From contig DDFA01000068.1 of the NCBI GenBank assembly GCA_002336975.1, positions 16,542 through 38,921 of the forward strand: a stretch of 22,380 bases of DNA, written 5' to 3'. Both the position numbers and the translations under genes were made by a program. Below the pieces are notes generated by a model that was given only the letters and a program-made list of their open reading frames with translations, was not told the origin of the DNA and did not search any database. Positions 7,455-14,081 of this stretch are shown here, in pieces (the stretch's first letter is position 1; every line of letters begins with the position of its first letter). The DNA comes from Phyllobacteriaceae bacterium UBA1940 (GTDB lineage Bacteria; Pseudomonadota; Alphaproteobacteria; Rhizobiales; Rhizobiaceae).

Positions 7455-8324
7455 CTACAGCCGCCGTGATCTCCACCTTCGCAGATCGCCCATCAGCGCG
7501 TCCAGCGTTCCGAACACCGGCACGACGACAGCCCACTGCGCCGGCTTCAAGCTGGTCTTTTGCGCGCAGTCGAGCGCGATGCGGCGCTGGTGTTCCTCGT
7601 CGACCCAGATGCGCGAGAATTCCAGCAGTTCGGCGGTGATGTCCTCGCGCAGATTGTTGATGCGCTGATGGTTCATCCGGAAGATCGACAGCGCCGCCAG
7701 CCCCGCCGTGATTGCAGCGATCGCGGCGATCAGCAGCAGGTAGTGCGGATTGCCATCGTAGCCGCCACGAATTTCGGCGTAGAGCCAGGTCAGCAGCGAA
7801 AACAGCACAAAGGTCTTGGCGATCCTGAACGTCGCCAGCGTGCCCTGCACCCGTTCGCGCGTAAGGGCATCGCTCTCGACCTCGATGTTGCGCAGCTTCT
7901 TGGCGAATTCGTAGAGCCGCTGGTTTTCCTCCTGCGTGTGCTCTTCGCCGCGCGCCACCCGCAGCGTCTCGAACGATCTGTGGGTGATGTCGTCGACGGC
8001 GGTCCATCCAGACAGCGGCACGATCGCCGGCGGCAGATAATAGCCGACGCCTTCGAACAGCACATAGGTCAGGTGGATGGTGGTCAGGAAGATAAACAGC
8101 AACAGGAAGATGGCGAAGTCCGAGACGCCGAGCGTGTCAAAGATGTTCTGATAATTCTGCACCACGCCGTTGAGCAGGTCGACGCTGGGCAAAAAACCTT
8201 CCGTGGCGTTGCCGAGCGGGATGAACCCCGACATCACATAGAACACCACGCCCGCCACCAGCAGCCGCGAGGTCATGAAGTTGGAGAAGCGGATGACGCT
8301 CTGGAGCAGTCCGTCGACGTCCAT
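7455..8324 (-). CDS. Predicted integral membrane protein of unknown function
   Basis: The product has 289 residues from the ATG at 8324, which lies two bases after the stop of the upstream DUF559 gene (TGACGATG), suggesting coupled translation. Four membrane segments are visible: about residues 20-38 (VAGVVFYVMSGFIPLG), 70-92 (FAIFLLLFIFLTTIHLTYVL), 180-195 (TFVLFSLLTWLYAEI) and 208-230 (LLLIAAIAAITAGLAALSIF). Between helices 2 and 3 is a charged, helix-prone loop (EEHTQEENQRLYEFAKKL). I recognise no family. It precedes the dihydropyrimidinase gene by 47 bases on the same strand, so the two may be co-transcribed. A transport, sensing or phage-exclusion role would be a guess. Confidence 0.75.
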   Translation of the reverse strand: MDVDGLLQSVIRFSNFMTSRLLVAGVVFYVMSGFIPLGNATEGFLPSVDLLNGVVQNYQNIFDTLGVSDFAIFLLLFIFLTTIHLTYVLFEGVGYYLPPAIVPLSGWTAVDDITHRSFETLRVARGEEHTQEENQRLYEFAKKLRNIEVESDALTRERVQGTLATFRIAKTFVLFSLLTWLYAEIRGGYDGNPHYLLLIAAIAAITAGLAALSIFRMNHQRINNLREDITAELLEFSRIWVDEEHQRRIALDCAQKTSLKPAQWAVVVPVFGTLDALMGDLRRWRSRRL

Positions 8325-8326
8325 CG

Positions 8327-8851
8327 TCAGCCCCCGTCCGCCGTCGGTTCCGGATGACCCCCACCCCTTACCCTTCCCCTCAAGGGGGAGGGAGGCGTCG
8401 GCGTCGCGCAATTCCCCTCCCCCTTGAGGGGAGGGGTAACGAGTGGGGGTGCTGCAATCGCCGGGTTCTCCGACATCAGACCCAAAGCACCCAATATCTC
8501 TTCGACGCAACCGTCGAAGCTCTCCGCCAGTTCACAGGTATTGAACCTCGGGACACGATAGCCAAGCAACTCTAGTCTGCCGTCCCGCACCGTATCGCGC
8601 GCCAAACCGTCGACCGTGAAATGCCGTTCGCCGTCGACTTCGATGATCAGCCGGCGCTCATGGATGGCGAAATCCGGATAGTAGCCGGCAATGGGAGCCT
8701 GGCGCCGGACATGAATGCCGCAACGCCGTCGAAATTGCTTCAGTTCGGAACAGAGCTTTTTCTCGTCGTCGGTCATGGAGCGCCGCAATTGCCGCGCCCG
8801 TTTGATCGCGCCTGACGAGACCTTTGTCGGCAAGGCTACCCCCACCACCAC
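8327..8851 (-). CDS. DUF559 (Vsr/restriction-endonuclease-fold) protein with repeat-encoded C-terminus
   Basis: About 174 residues; residues 15-125 resemble DUF559, a small PD-(D/E)XK-like nuclease fold related to very-short-patch repair endonucleases. Recognisable blocks are ARQLRRSMTDDEKKLCSELK, VRRQAPIAGYYPDFAIHE (Asp60) and LIIEVDGERH (Glu71, Asp73, His77), which look like the catalytic set, then ELLGYRVPRFNTCEL. The last ~40 residues (PPLVTPPLKGEGN onward) are translated through two palindromic repeat copies and are Pro/Gly/Arg-rich, so probably not part of the folded domain. The start is uncertain: GTG at 8851 (two further GTG follow), a TTG seven codons in after GTGGGGGT, or Met26 are possible. 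The biochemical role is unknown; DNA cleavage is inferred from family resemblance only. Confidence 0.75.
   Translation of the reverse strand: MVVGVALPTKVSSGAIKRARQLRRSMTDDEKKLCSELKQFRRRCGIHVRRQAPIAGYYPDFAIHERRLIIEVDGERHFTVDGLARDTVRDGRLELLGYRVPRFNTCELAESFDGCVEEILGALGLMSENPAIAAPPLVTPPLKGEGNCATPTPPSPLRGRVRGGGHPEPTADGG
8357..8394 (-). repeat. GC-rich palindromic repeat, copy 2
   Basis: ACCCCCACCCCTTACCC, then TTCCCCTCAAGGGGGAG, the inverse orientation of copy 1. It lies inside the 3' coding end of the DUF559 gene and faces copy 3 (8413-8450) with tails pointing outward. Confidence 0.8.
8413..8450 (+). repeat. GC-rich palindromic repeat, copy 3
   Basis: TCCCCTCCCCCTTGAGGGG then AGGGGTAACGAGTGGGGGT, same orientation as copy 1. 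It forms an inverted pair with copy 2, separated by 18 bases, and encodes part of the DUF559 protein's low-complexity tail. Confidence 0.8.
8838..8845 (-). repeat. Solo repeat end (ACCCCCAC) at the 5' edge of the DUF559 gene
   Basis: ACCCCCAC at 8838-8845 is the exact inverse of the GTGGGGGT tail of copy 3 (8443-8450). Together the two 8-mers bracket the conserved part of the DUF559 gene as short inverted repeats. The short length means chance cannot be excluded. Confidence 0.4.
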
Positions 8852-8856
8852 TGCAT

Positions 8857-9492
8857 TTACGTCCTCAATGTCGCCAGTTTGACGCCAAAACCGATGAACA
8901 CGGCCCCGGTCAGCCCCTTGACCCAGCGCTGAAATGTTCCGCCGCGCGCCGCTCTCGAAAGCCGGTCGAACAGCAGCACCATCGGCCCGAACCAGGCGAG
9001 ATTGAGCAGCGCGTGGATGGCGACCAGGATGAAAGCGGCCGCAGGCGACGAGCCGTCATGCGGCATGAATTGCGGAAAGGCCGCGACATAGAACATCGCC
9101 ACCTTCGGATTGAGCATGTTGGTCAGGAACCCTTCCGTGAACGCCTTGCGCAACGTCCGGGGGTTGCGGGCCGGCTTCACCTCCATCAGCGCCGCCGGCG
9201 CGCCGCGCCACGCGTCCCTCAGCGCCTTGACGCCGATCCACGCCAGATAGGCGGCGCCGGCGAATTTCACGATGGTGAACAGCGTCGACGATTTGAGCAG
9301 CAGCACCGACAGGCCGAAGATCGCGAATGTGCCGTGCACGAAGAACGCTGCGGCGAAACCGGCGATGTTGGCGAAACCGGCCGCGCGGCCCGACGTCGGC
9401 ACCGTGCGCGCGATCAGCAGTCCGTTCGGCCCCGGCGACATGATCAGCAGCGCCGTCATCGCGGCGAAGGCGAGGACCGTGGAGGGGGTCAT
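8857..9492 (-). CDS. LysE/RhtB-family translocator
   Basis: The product has 211 residues, the usual length for the family, with about six hydrophobic segments. The N-terminal MSPGPNGLLIA motif is diagnostic of LysE/RhtB exporters, and the mid-protein GFLTNMLNPKVAMFYVAAFP is the second conserved block. These proteins export amino acids or related small metabolites across the inner membrane. Placed between the amidohydrolase and dihydropyrimidinase genes on the same strand, it might relieve build-up of beta-alanine or another pathway amino acid, but it is separated from the amidohydrolase gene by 207 bases holding two palindromic repeats, so it may have been inserted and be unrelated to the pathway. 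The DUF559 gene starts six bases after its stop. Confidence 0.88.
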   Translation of the reverse strand: MTPSTVLAFAAMTALLIMSPGPNGLLIARTVPTSGRAAGFANIAGFAAAFFVHGTFAIFGLSVLLLKSSTLFTIVKFAGAAYLAWIGVKALRDAWRGAPAALMEVKPARNPRTLRKAFTEGFLTNMLNPKVAMFYVAAFPQFMPHDGSSPAAAFILVAIHALLNLAWFGPMVLLFDRLSRAARGGTFQRWVKGLTGAVFIGFGVKLATLRT

Positions 9493-9521
9493 GGGCAGCC
9501 TTCGATGATTGCGGCGGCGAT

Positions 9522-9558
9522 ACCCCCACGCCTAACCCCTCCCCACAAAGGGGAGGGA
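9522..9558 (-). repeat. GC-rich palindromic repeat, copy 4
   Basis: ACCCCCACGCCTAACCCCTC followed by CCCACAAAGGGGAGGG, inverted relative to copy 1. The TTTGTGGGG centre and GGCGTGGGGGT tail define a slightly different subtype shared with copy 5. It lies in the gap upstream of the LysE-family gene. Confidence 0.8.
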
Positions 9559-9629
9559 AACAGGTCGAAGCCGACGCCAACGCCCTCTGCCTGCGATGGA
9601 AAGCGACAACGGGCGTGGCCAGCGCCGGT

Positions 9630-9668
9630 TCCCCCTGCCCCTTGTGGGGAGGGGTCAGGCGTGGGGGT
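9630..9668 (+). repeat. GC-rich palindromic repeat, copy 5
   Basis: TCCCCCTGCCCCTTGTGGGG then AGGGGTCAGGCGTGGGGGT. Together with copy 4 it forms an outward-facing inverted pair spanning 9522-9668. It also lies just past the amidohydrolase stop (minus strand), where its CCCC-TTGT-GGGG stem could act as a transcript-end structure. Confidence 0.8.
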
Positions 9669-9699
9669 AGTCAGGCGCGACCGGCTCAAATCGACACGC

Positions 9700-10953
9700 T
9701 CACCCCTCGATCCCCGCCGTCTCCACCACCGCGCGCAGCAGCACGTCGCAGCCGGCGGCCGCCCAGTCCCTGGAAATCTCCTCCGCCTCGTTGTGCGACA
9801 GGCCGCCGACGCAGGGGCACATGACCATCACCGACGGGGCGACTTTCTGCATCCAGCAGGCGTCGTGGCCGGCGCCGGAAATGATGTCCATATGGGTGTA
9901 GCCCATGTCCTCGGCCGCCTTGCGCACCCGTCCGACCAGCACCGGGTCGAACGTCACGGGGTCGAAATGGCCGACCGCCTCGACCGAACAACCGACTCCG
10001 AGCGCCTTGCAGATCGCTGCGGCCTCCGTCTCGATCCGGGCCCGCATGCCATCGAGTTTGGTCTGGTCGGGCGAGCGGATGTCGACGGTGAAGATCACCG
10101 TTCCGGGCAGCACGTTGCGCGAATTGGGCGAGAACTTCACCTGGCCCACGCCGCCGACGCATCCGGGCTGGTTCTCCATCGCCACCGCCTGCACCATCTC
10201 GAAGATGCGCGCCATCGCCAGCCCGGCATTGACGCGCATGTTCATCGGCGTCGAGCCGGTATGGGCTTCCTTGCCGGTCAGCGTGAATTCCAGCCACCAC
10301 AGGCCCTGTCCGTGCGTGACGACGCCGATCTGCCTGTTTTCGGCTTCCAGGATCGGACCCTGCTCGATGTGGTATTCGAAATAGGCGTGCATCTTGCGCG
10401 CGCCGGTCTTTTCCTCGCCGACCCAGCCGATGCGCTTCAACTCGTCGCCGAACGTCTTGCCGTCCATGTCCTTGCGCCCATAGGCCCAATCCTGGTCGAT
10501 GACGCCGGCGAAGACGCCCGACGCCAGCATGGCCGGCGCGAAGCGGGCGCCCTCCTCGTTGGTCCAGTTGGTGACCACGATCGGATGCCTGGTCTTGATG
10601 CCGAGATCATTCAGCGTGCGCACAACTTCCAGCCCGCCGAGCACACCGAGCACGCCGTCATATTTGCCGCCGGTCGGCTGGGTGTCGAGATGCGAACCGA
10701 CATAGACCGGCAGCGCCCGCGGATCGGTTCCCTCGCGCCGCGCGAACATGGTGCCCATCTCGTCGACGCCCATGTCAAGGCCCGCCGCCTCGCACCATTT
10801 GCGGAACAGATGTCTGCCCTCATTGTCGGCGTCGGTCAGCGTCTGGCGGTTGTTGCCGCCCGCCACCCCCGGCCCGATCTCCGCCATGTCCATCAGACTG
10901 TCCCACAGACGATCCGGGTTGATGCGCAAATTCTGGCCGGGTGCTGCTGTCAT
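9700..10953 (-). CDS. Zn-dependent N-carbamoyl amino acid amidohydrolase, probable beta-ureidopropionase
   Basis: The product has 417 residues and belongs to the M20/ArgE family of N-carbamoyl amidohydrolases. Metal and substrate motifs are GSHLDTQPTGGKYDG (His88, Asp99), TNEEGARF (Glu133-Glu134), YHIEQGP (His195), GAGHDACW and the late SHNEAEE. Known members hydrolyse N-carbamoyl-beta-alanine, N-carbamoyl-L-amino acids or allantoate. Here the neighbours are the dihydropyrimidinase and beta-alanine transaminase genes, so the most likely reaction is N-carbamoyl-beta-alanine to beta-alanine + CO2 + NH3, the third step of reductive pyrimidine degradation. The ATG at 10953 overlaps the cupin stop (ATGA), implying translational coupling. 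The cytoplasmic enzyme is usually a dimer with two metal ions. An L-carbamoylase acting on hydantoin products remains possible. Confidence 0.92.
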   Translation of the reverse strand: MTAAPGQNLRINPDRLWDSLMDMAEIGPGVAGGNNRQTLTDADNEGRHLFRKWCEAAGLDMGVDEMGTMFARREGTDPRALPVYVGSHLDTQPTGGKYDGVLGVLGGLEVVRTLNDLGIKTRHPIVVTNWTNEEGARFAPAMLASGVFAGVIDQDWAYGRKDMDGKTFGDELKRIGWVGEEKTGARKMHAYFEYHIEQGPILEAENRQIGVVTHGQGLWWLEFTLTGKEAHTGSTPMNMRVNAGLAMARIFEMVQAVAMENQPGCVGGVGQVKFSPNSRNVLPGTVIFTVDIRSPDQTKLDGMRARIETEAAAICKALGVGCSVEAVGHFDPVTFDPVLVGRVRKAAEDMGYTHMDIISGAGHDACWMQKVAPSVMVMCPCVGGLSHNEAEEISRDWAAAGCDVLLRAVVETAGIEG

Positions 10954-11255
10954 GACTTGTCCTGTTTCAGTTCGACCTCGACAAACGCCATCGGCTCGGT
11001 CCCGCCATTGACGACATTATGCTCGATGCCCTCGTCGCGGCGATAGGCTGCGCCTGCCGCCATCTCGACGCGGCGCGCGCCGCCGCCCGGCTCTTCCAGC
11101 AGGAAGGAACAGGGCGTCAGCGTTGTCACGACATAGTCCATGCCGTGGCGGTGCCAGCCGGTTTCAGCGCCGGGCGCAAAGTCCCAGCGCGTCACCCTGA
11201 CGCGGTCGTCATCGACCAGAACCGTCGGTTCCGCGACTTGCCGCGCCCTGAGCAT
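10950..11255 (-). CDS. Small single-domain cupin protein
   Basis: The product has 101 residues and one cupin barrel. The metal-binding histidines are His35 and His37 in GWHRHGMDYVV and His79 in GIEHNVVNGG; the usual motif-1 glutamate position is occupied by Asp/Tyr (DYVV). The gene is wedged between the aminotransferase and the amidohydrolase with overlaps on both sides (TGATG at 11253-11257 and ATGA at 10950-10953). This tight coupling implies a role in the same pathway. The substrate is unknown; possibilities are handling of malonate semialdehyde, ureido compounds or a regulatory role, none shown by the sequence. Confidence 0.85.
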   Translation of the reverse strand: MLRARQVAEPTVLVDDDRVRVTRWDFAPGAETGWHRHGMDYVVTTLTPCSFLLEEPGGGARRVEMAAGAAYRRDEGIEHNVVNGGTEPMAFVEVELKQDKS

Positions 11256-12580
11256 CAGTCGATCATCCTGAGCACTTCGCGCAGATGGTCGATCAGCTCG
11301 TTGATCTGGCCCTTGGTGATGATCAGCGGCGGCGACAGCGCGATGATGTCGCCGGTGGTGCGGATCAGCGCGCCGCGCTCATAGGCCTTGAGGAACGCCG
11401 AGAACGCCCGCTTGGTCGGCTCGCCCTTGATCGGCTCAAGTTCGATCGCGCCGATCAGGCCGATATTGCGGATGTCGATGACATGCGGCTCGCCGGCCAG
11501 CGAATGCAGCGTCTCCTGCCAGTGGTCGGCAAGTTCCGACCCGCGCGTCAGCAGCCCCTCTTCCTTGTAGGTGTCGAGCGTCCCGAGCCCCGCGGCGCAG
11601 GCGATCGGATTGCCCGAATAGGTGTAGCCGTGGAAGAACTCGATCATGTGCTCGGGGCCGTTCATGAACGCGTCGTGAATGTCCTTTGTCACAAACACCG
11701 CGCCCATCGGGACGACGCCGTTGGTGACGCCCTTGGCGGTGGTGATGATGTCGGGAGTGACGCCGAAATAGTCGGCCGCGAACGGCGCGCCCAGACGCCC
11801 GAAGCCGGTGATCACCTCGTCAAAAATCAGCAGGATGCCGTGCTTGGTGCAGATCTCGCGCAGCCGCTGCAGATAACCCTTCGGCGGGATCAGCACTCCG
11901 GTGGAGCCTGCGACCGGCTCGACGATGACCGCGGCGATGGTCGAGGCGTCATGCAGCGCCACGATCCGCTCCAGTTCGTCAGCCAGTTCCGCGCCATGCT
12001 CGGGCTCGCCCTTGGTGAAGGCGTTCTTGGCCAGATTGTGGGTGTGCGGCAGATGGTCGACGCCGGTCAGCAGCGAACCGAACATCTTTCGGTTGTTGAC
12101 GATGCCGCCGACCGAAATGCCGCCGAAATTGACGCCGTGATAGCCGCGCTCGCGGCCGATCAGCCGGGTGCGCGATCCGTTGCCCTTGGCGCGGTGATAG
12201 GCGATCGCCATCTTCAGCGCCGTTTCCACCGATTCCGAACCGGAATTGGTGTAGAATACGTGCTCCATGCCGCTAGGTGCGATGTCGATCAGCCGGTTGG
12301 CGAATTCGAAGGCGATCGGATGGCCCATCTGGAAGGCCGGCGCATAGTCGAGCTCGGCGGCCTGCGCCTGGATGGCCTGGGTGATCCTGGGCCGGCAGTG
12401 TCCGGCATTGACGCACCACAGCCCGGCGGTGCCGTCGAGGATCTCGCGCCCGTCGGACGTCTGGTAGTGCATGTTCTTGGCCGACACCAGCATGCGCGGC
12501 GATTTCTTGAACTGCCGGTTCGACGTGAACGGCATCCAGAATGCGTTCAGATCGTTCGGCGCGACATTCTTGTGGTACAT
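11255..12580 (-). CDS. Class III omega-aminotransferase, probable beta-alanine:pyruvate transaminase
   Basis: The product has 441 residues from the ATG at 12580, chosen because GGGAG lies seven bases upstream; a TTG two codons earlier would sit too close to that site. It is a PLP fold-type I, class III aminotransferase. Motifs are YTNSGSESVETALKMA, GRERGYHGVN, LLIFDEVITGFGR (Asp254) and TTAKGVTNG with the Schiff-base lysine at about 283. The N-terminal FWMPFTSNRQFK and HGYTYSGNPIACAAGL closely resemble Pseudomonas beta-alanine:pyruvate transaminase (recalled from memory). The expected reaction is beta-alanine + pyruvate to malonate semialdehyde + alanine, the step after the amidohydrolase. 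It is first in its minus-strand operon, divergent from rutR, with a RutR-like operator 80 bases upstream. Taurine or other omega-amino donors are possible alternatives. Confidence 0.93.
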   Translation of the reverse strand: MYHKNVAPNDLNAFWMPFTSNRQFKKSPRMLVSAKNMHYQTSDGREILDGTAGLWCVNAGHCRPRITQAIQAQAAELDYAPAFQMGHPIAFEFANRLIDIAPSGMEHVFYTNSGSESVETALKMAIAYHRAKGNGSRTRLIGRERGYHGVNFGGISVGGIVNNRKMFGSLLTGVDHLPHTHNLAKNAFTKGEPEHGAELADELERIVALHDASTIAAVIVEPVAGSTGVLIPPKGYLQRLREICTKHGILLIFDEVITGFGRLGAPFAADYFGVTPDIITTAKGVTNGVVPMGAVFVTKDIHDAFMNGPEHMIEFFHGYTYSGNPIACAAGLGTLDTYKEEGLLTRGSELADHWQETLHSLAGEPHVIDIRNIGLIGAIELEPIKGEPTKRAFSAFLKAYERGALIRTTGDIIALSPPLIITKGQINELIDHLREVLRMID

Positions 12581-12820
12581 TACCAAGCTCCCTCTTGAGT
12601 TTTCGACTGGCGCGTCGCCAACGCTTGGTCATCCCGCCGGTCTTGTGTTACGGATTTTTTTGACCGGATGGACAAAGGTTAGCATCGCCATGAAGGCGGT
12701 CAAGGCACTTGATAGCTGCAACGCACGATCAAATGGCGCGCCACGGGGCAATTCTCACTGGTCCAGTCTTTTGGTCCAGAGCGATTGCGCCAACCGGCGC
12801 GGCTCGGGGATGGCGCATCG
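12581..12820. promoter_or_regulatory. Divergent control region between the aminotransferase and rutR genes
   Basis: This 240-base gap holds the promoters of both directions. The clearest element is the RutR-like palindrome at 12660-12675. A second curiosity is a near-direct repeat, CTGGTCCAG and TTGGTCCAGA, around 12759-12780 just before rutR; the TGGTC parts resemble RutR half-sites. rutR's start has only a distant GGGGA. No clear -10 elements could be fixed. Confidence 0.55.
12660..12675. promoter_or_regulatory. Putative RutR operator, aminotransferase/rutR divergent promoter
   Basis: TTGACCGGATGGACAA matches 12 of the 14 defined positions of the RutR box TTGACCAnnTGGTCAA, the best of the three copies. 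It is flanked by further matching bases (T before, A after). It lies 80 bases from the aminotransferase ATG and 146 bases from the rutR ATG, so it could serve both, including autoregulation. Confidence 0.65.
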
Positions 12821-13453
12821 ATGAATGAAATGTCCCCTCCGCCGAGAACCCGCATCCAGGCCGAGAAGCGCGAGGCAATTTTGGAAGCGGCGCTGGATGC
12901 GTTCTCCACGCAAGGCTTCCGCGGCGCCACCATCGACCAGATCGCCGCGGCGGCGGGCATGTCGAAACCCAACCTGCTGTATTATTTCCGCCGCAAGGAC
13001 GACATCTACACCGCATTGATCCAGCGCCTGCTCGACAACTGGCTGGCGCCGCTGCGCGAACTCGACGACATCGGCGACCCGCTGTCGGAATTGCGCTCCT
13101 ATATCCGCCGCAAGCTGGAAATGTCGCGCGACTTCCCGCGCGAAAGCCGGCTGTTCGCCAACGAGATCCTGCAGGGCGCGCCGCGCATCATGCCGATGAT
13201 CGAGGGCGAACTGAAAACGCTGGTCGACGAAAAGGCGGATGTCATCAAGTCCTGGATCAAGGCCGGCAAGATCGTTCGCGCCGACCCCTACCATTTGATC
13301 TTCTCGATCTGGGCCACCACCCAGCACTATGCCGATTTCGACGTCCAGGTGCGCGCCGTGCTGGGCGCCGACCGCGGCGCCGACGGCCGGTTCGAGGACG
13401 CTGCGCGGTTTCTGGAAAACCTGTTCATGGACGGTTTGCGGCCAAATCCGTAA
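12821..13453 (+). CDS. rutR: TetR-family regulator, RutR homologue
   Basis: The product has 210 residues from the ATG at 12821; an in-frame ATG at 12785 would add a short non-conserved leader. The N-terminal TetR HTH spans about residues 15-60: EAALDAFSTQGFRGATIDQI, then GMSKPNLLYYFRRKDDIY. The C-terminal ligand-binding domain carries blocks characteristic of RutR: LDNWLAPL (71-78), RKLEMSRDFPRESRLFANEI (97-116), and LIFSIWATTQHYADFDVQV (159-177). In E. coli RutR is a dimeric repressor/activator whose DNA binding is released by uracil (known for the family). Here it sits within the reductive pyrimidine cluster and next to a RutR-like palindrome, so it probably represses the pathway until uracil or thymine is present. 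Confidence 0.92.
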   Translation: MNEMSPPPRTRIQAEKREAILEAALDAFSTQGFRGATIDQIAAAAGMSKPNLLYYFRRKDDIYTALIQRLLDNWLAPLRELDDIGDPLSELRSYIRRKLEMSRDFPRESRLFANEILQGAPRIMPMIEGELKTLVDEKADVIKSWIKAGKIVRADPYHLIFSIWATTQHYADFDVQVRAVLGADRGADGRFEDAARFLENLFMDGLRPNP

Positions 13454-13501
13454 CGTTCCGCCCCGCCCGGCCCCGTAACATCCGGTCAAAGCCGGCGCGA
13501 C

Positions 13502-13515
13502 TTGACCTGTATCAA
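13502..13515. promoter_or_regulatory. FNR/FixK-type box upstream of the AhpD-like gene
   Basis: TTGACCTGTATCAA fits the rhizobial FixK/FnrN pattern TTGA(T/C)-N4-(A/G)TCAA. It lies 59 bases upstream of the ATG at 13574, so it would sit near -35 to -40 of a typical oxygen- or nitric-oxide-responsive promoter. Only one site is seen and no -10 is obvious. Confidence 0.5.
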
Positions 13516-13573
13516 GGCGCGAGACGTCCGGCTGTCCGAAACTACGTTTACGAAGCAGAAGACGGAACAGCCG

Positions 13574-13918
13574 ATGACCAAGGACTACAACCAGATCACC
13601 AGGGACATCTCGACCTATGTCGGCGAGTTGCGAAAACTTGCGCCCGACGCAATGCAGGGATTCTCGGCCCTGTCGAAAAACGCCACCGCGTCGGGTGAGA
13701 TCGACGAGAAAACCAAGGAGTTCATCGCGCTTGCCATCGGCATTGCCCAGCATTGCGATGGCTGCATCGGTTTTCACGTCAAGGCGCTGCGCCGGCTGGG
13801 CGCCACCCGGCAGGAAATCGCCGAAGTGGCGGCCATGACCGTCTATATGGGCGGCGGCCCGGCGCTGATGTACGCTGCGGACGCCATGCGCGCCTGGGAT
13901 CAGTTCGAGCCGGTCTGA
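13574..13918 (+). CDS. AhpD-like/carboxymuconolactone decarboxylase family protein
   Basis: The product has 114 residues from the ATG at 13574, with ACGGA eight bases upstream. The whole length is one CMD domain. The redox motif QHCDGCIGFH gives Cys61, Cys64 and His68 (CxxC-x3-H), as in AhpD-like peroxidase partners, followed by ALRRLGATRQEIAEVAAMTV. It is probably a small helical oligomer in the cytoplasm reducing peroxides or moving disulfides. It follows rutR by 120 bases with its own FNR/FixK-like box, so it is probably a separate unit and unlinked to pyrimidine use. The ending MYAADAMRAWDQFE is usual for the group. Its specific partner is unknown. Confidence 0.88.
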   Translation: MTKDYNQITRDISTYVGELRKLAPDAMQGFSALSKNATASGEIDEKTKEFIALAIGIAQHCDGCIGFHVKALRRLGATRQEIAEVAAMTVYMGGGPALMYAADAMRAWDQFEPV

Positions 13919-14013
13919 AGCAAATCCTGTAAACATTGGATCACCTTGCCTGCGCGCCGTCGCTGGCAGGGCCGCCTGGCCTGTCCGCCACATGCGCGGC
14001 TCGCGGCAGGATC

Positions 14014-14027
14014 ATGACTTGCGTCAT
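14014..14027. promoter_or_regulatory. Perfect ATGAC-N4-GTCAT palindrome upstream of the TRAP operon
   Basis: ATGACTTGCGTCAT is an exact inverted repeat of two 5-mers, 55 bases before the binding-protein ATG. It is followed at once by a TTGACA that could be a -35. It resembles a CRP/FNR-family half-site arrangement but differs in the outer base, so the cognate regulator is unknown. Confidence 0.35.
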
Positions 14028-14081
14028 TGACAAGAACCCTAAGCATCCGGACAACAGGGGCATCAATAAGGGAGATCAACA

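Noticed and set aside
8357..9668. CRISPR array suggested by several similar GC-rich repeats
   Set aside because: Copies are in both orientations with irregular spacing and interrupted by genes, so they are dispersed palindromic repeats rather than an array.
8824..11046. Very long plus-strand open frame (740 codons) opposite LysE and amidohydrolase genes
   Set aside because: It crosses several real genes and repeats, is rich in Arg/His and shows no family motif; it is a GC-driven antisense frame.
12759..12780. Repeated GGTCCAG just before rutR as an additional RutR operator
   Set aside because: The spacing and direct orientation do not make the RutR palindrome; it is only noted as a curiosity in the control region.
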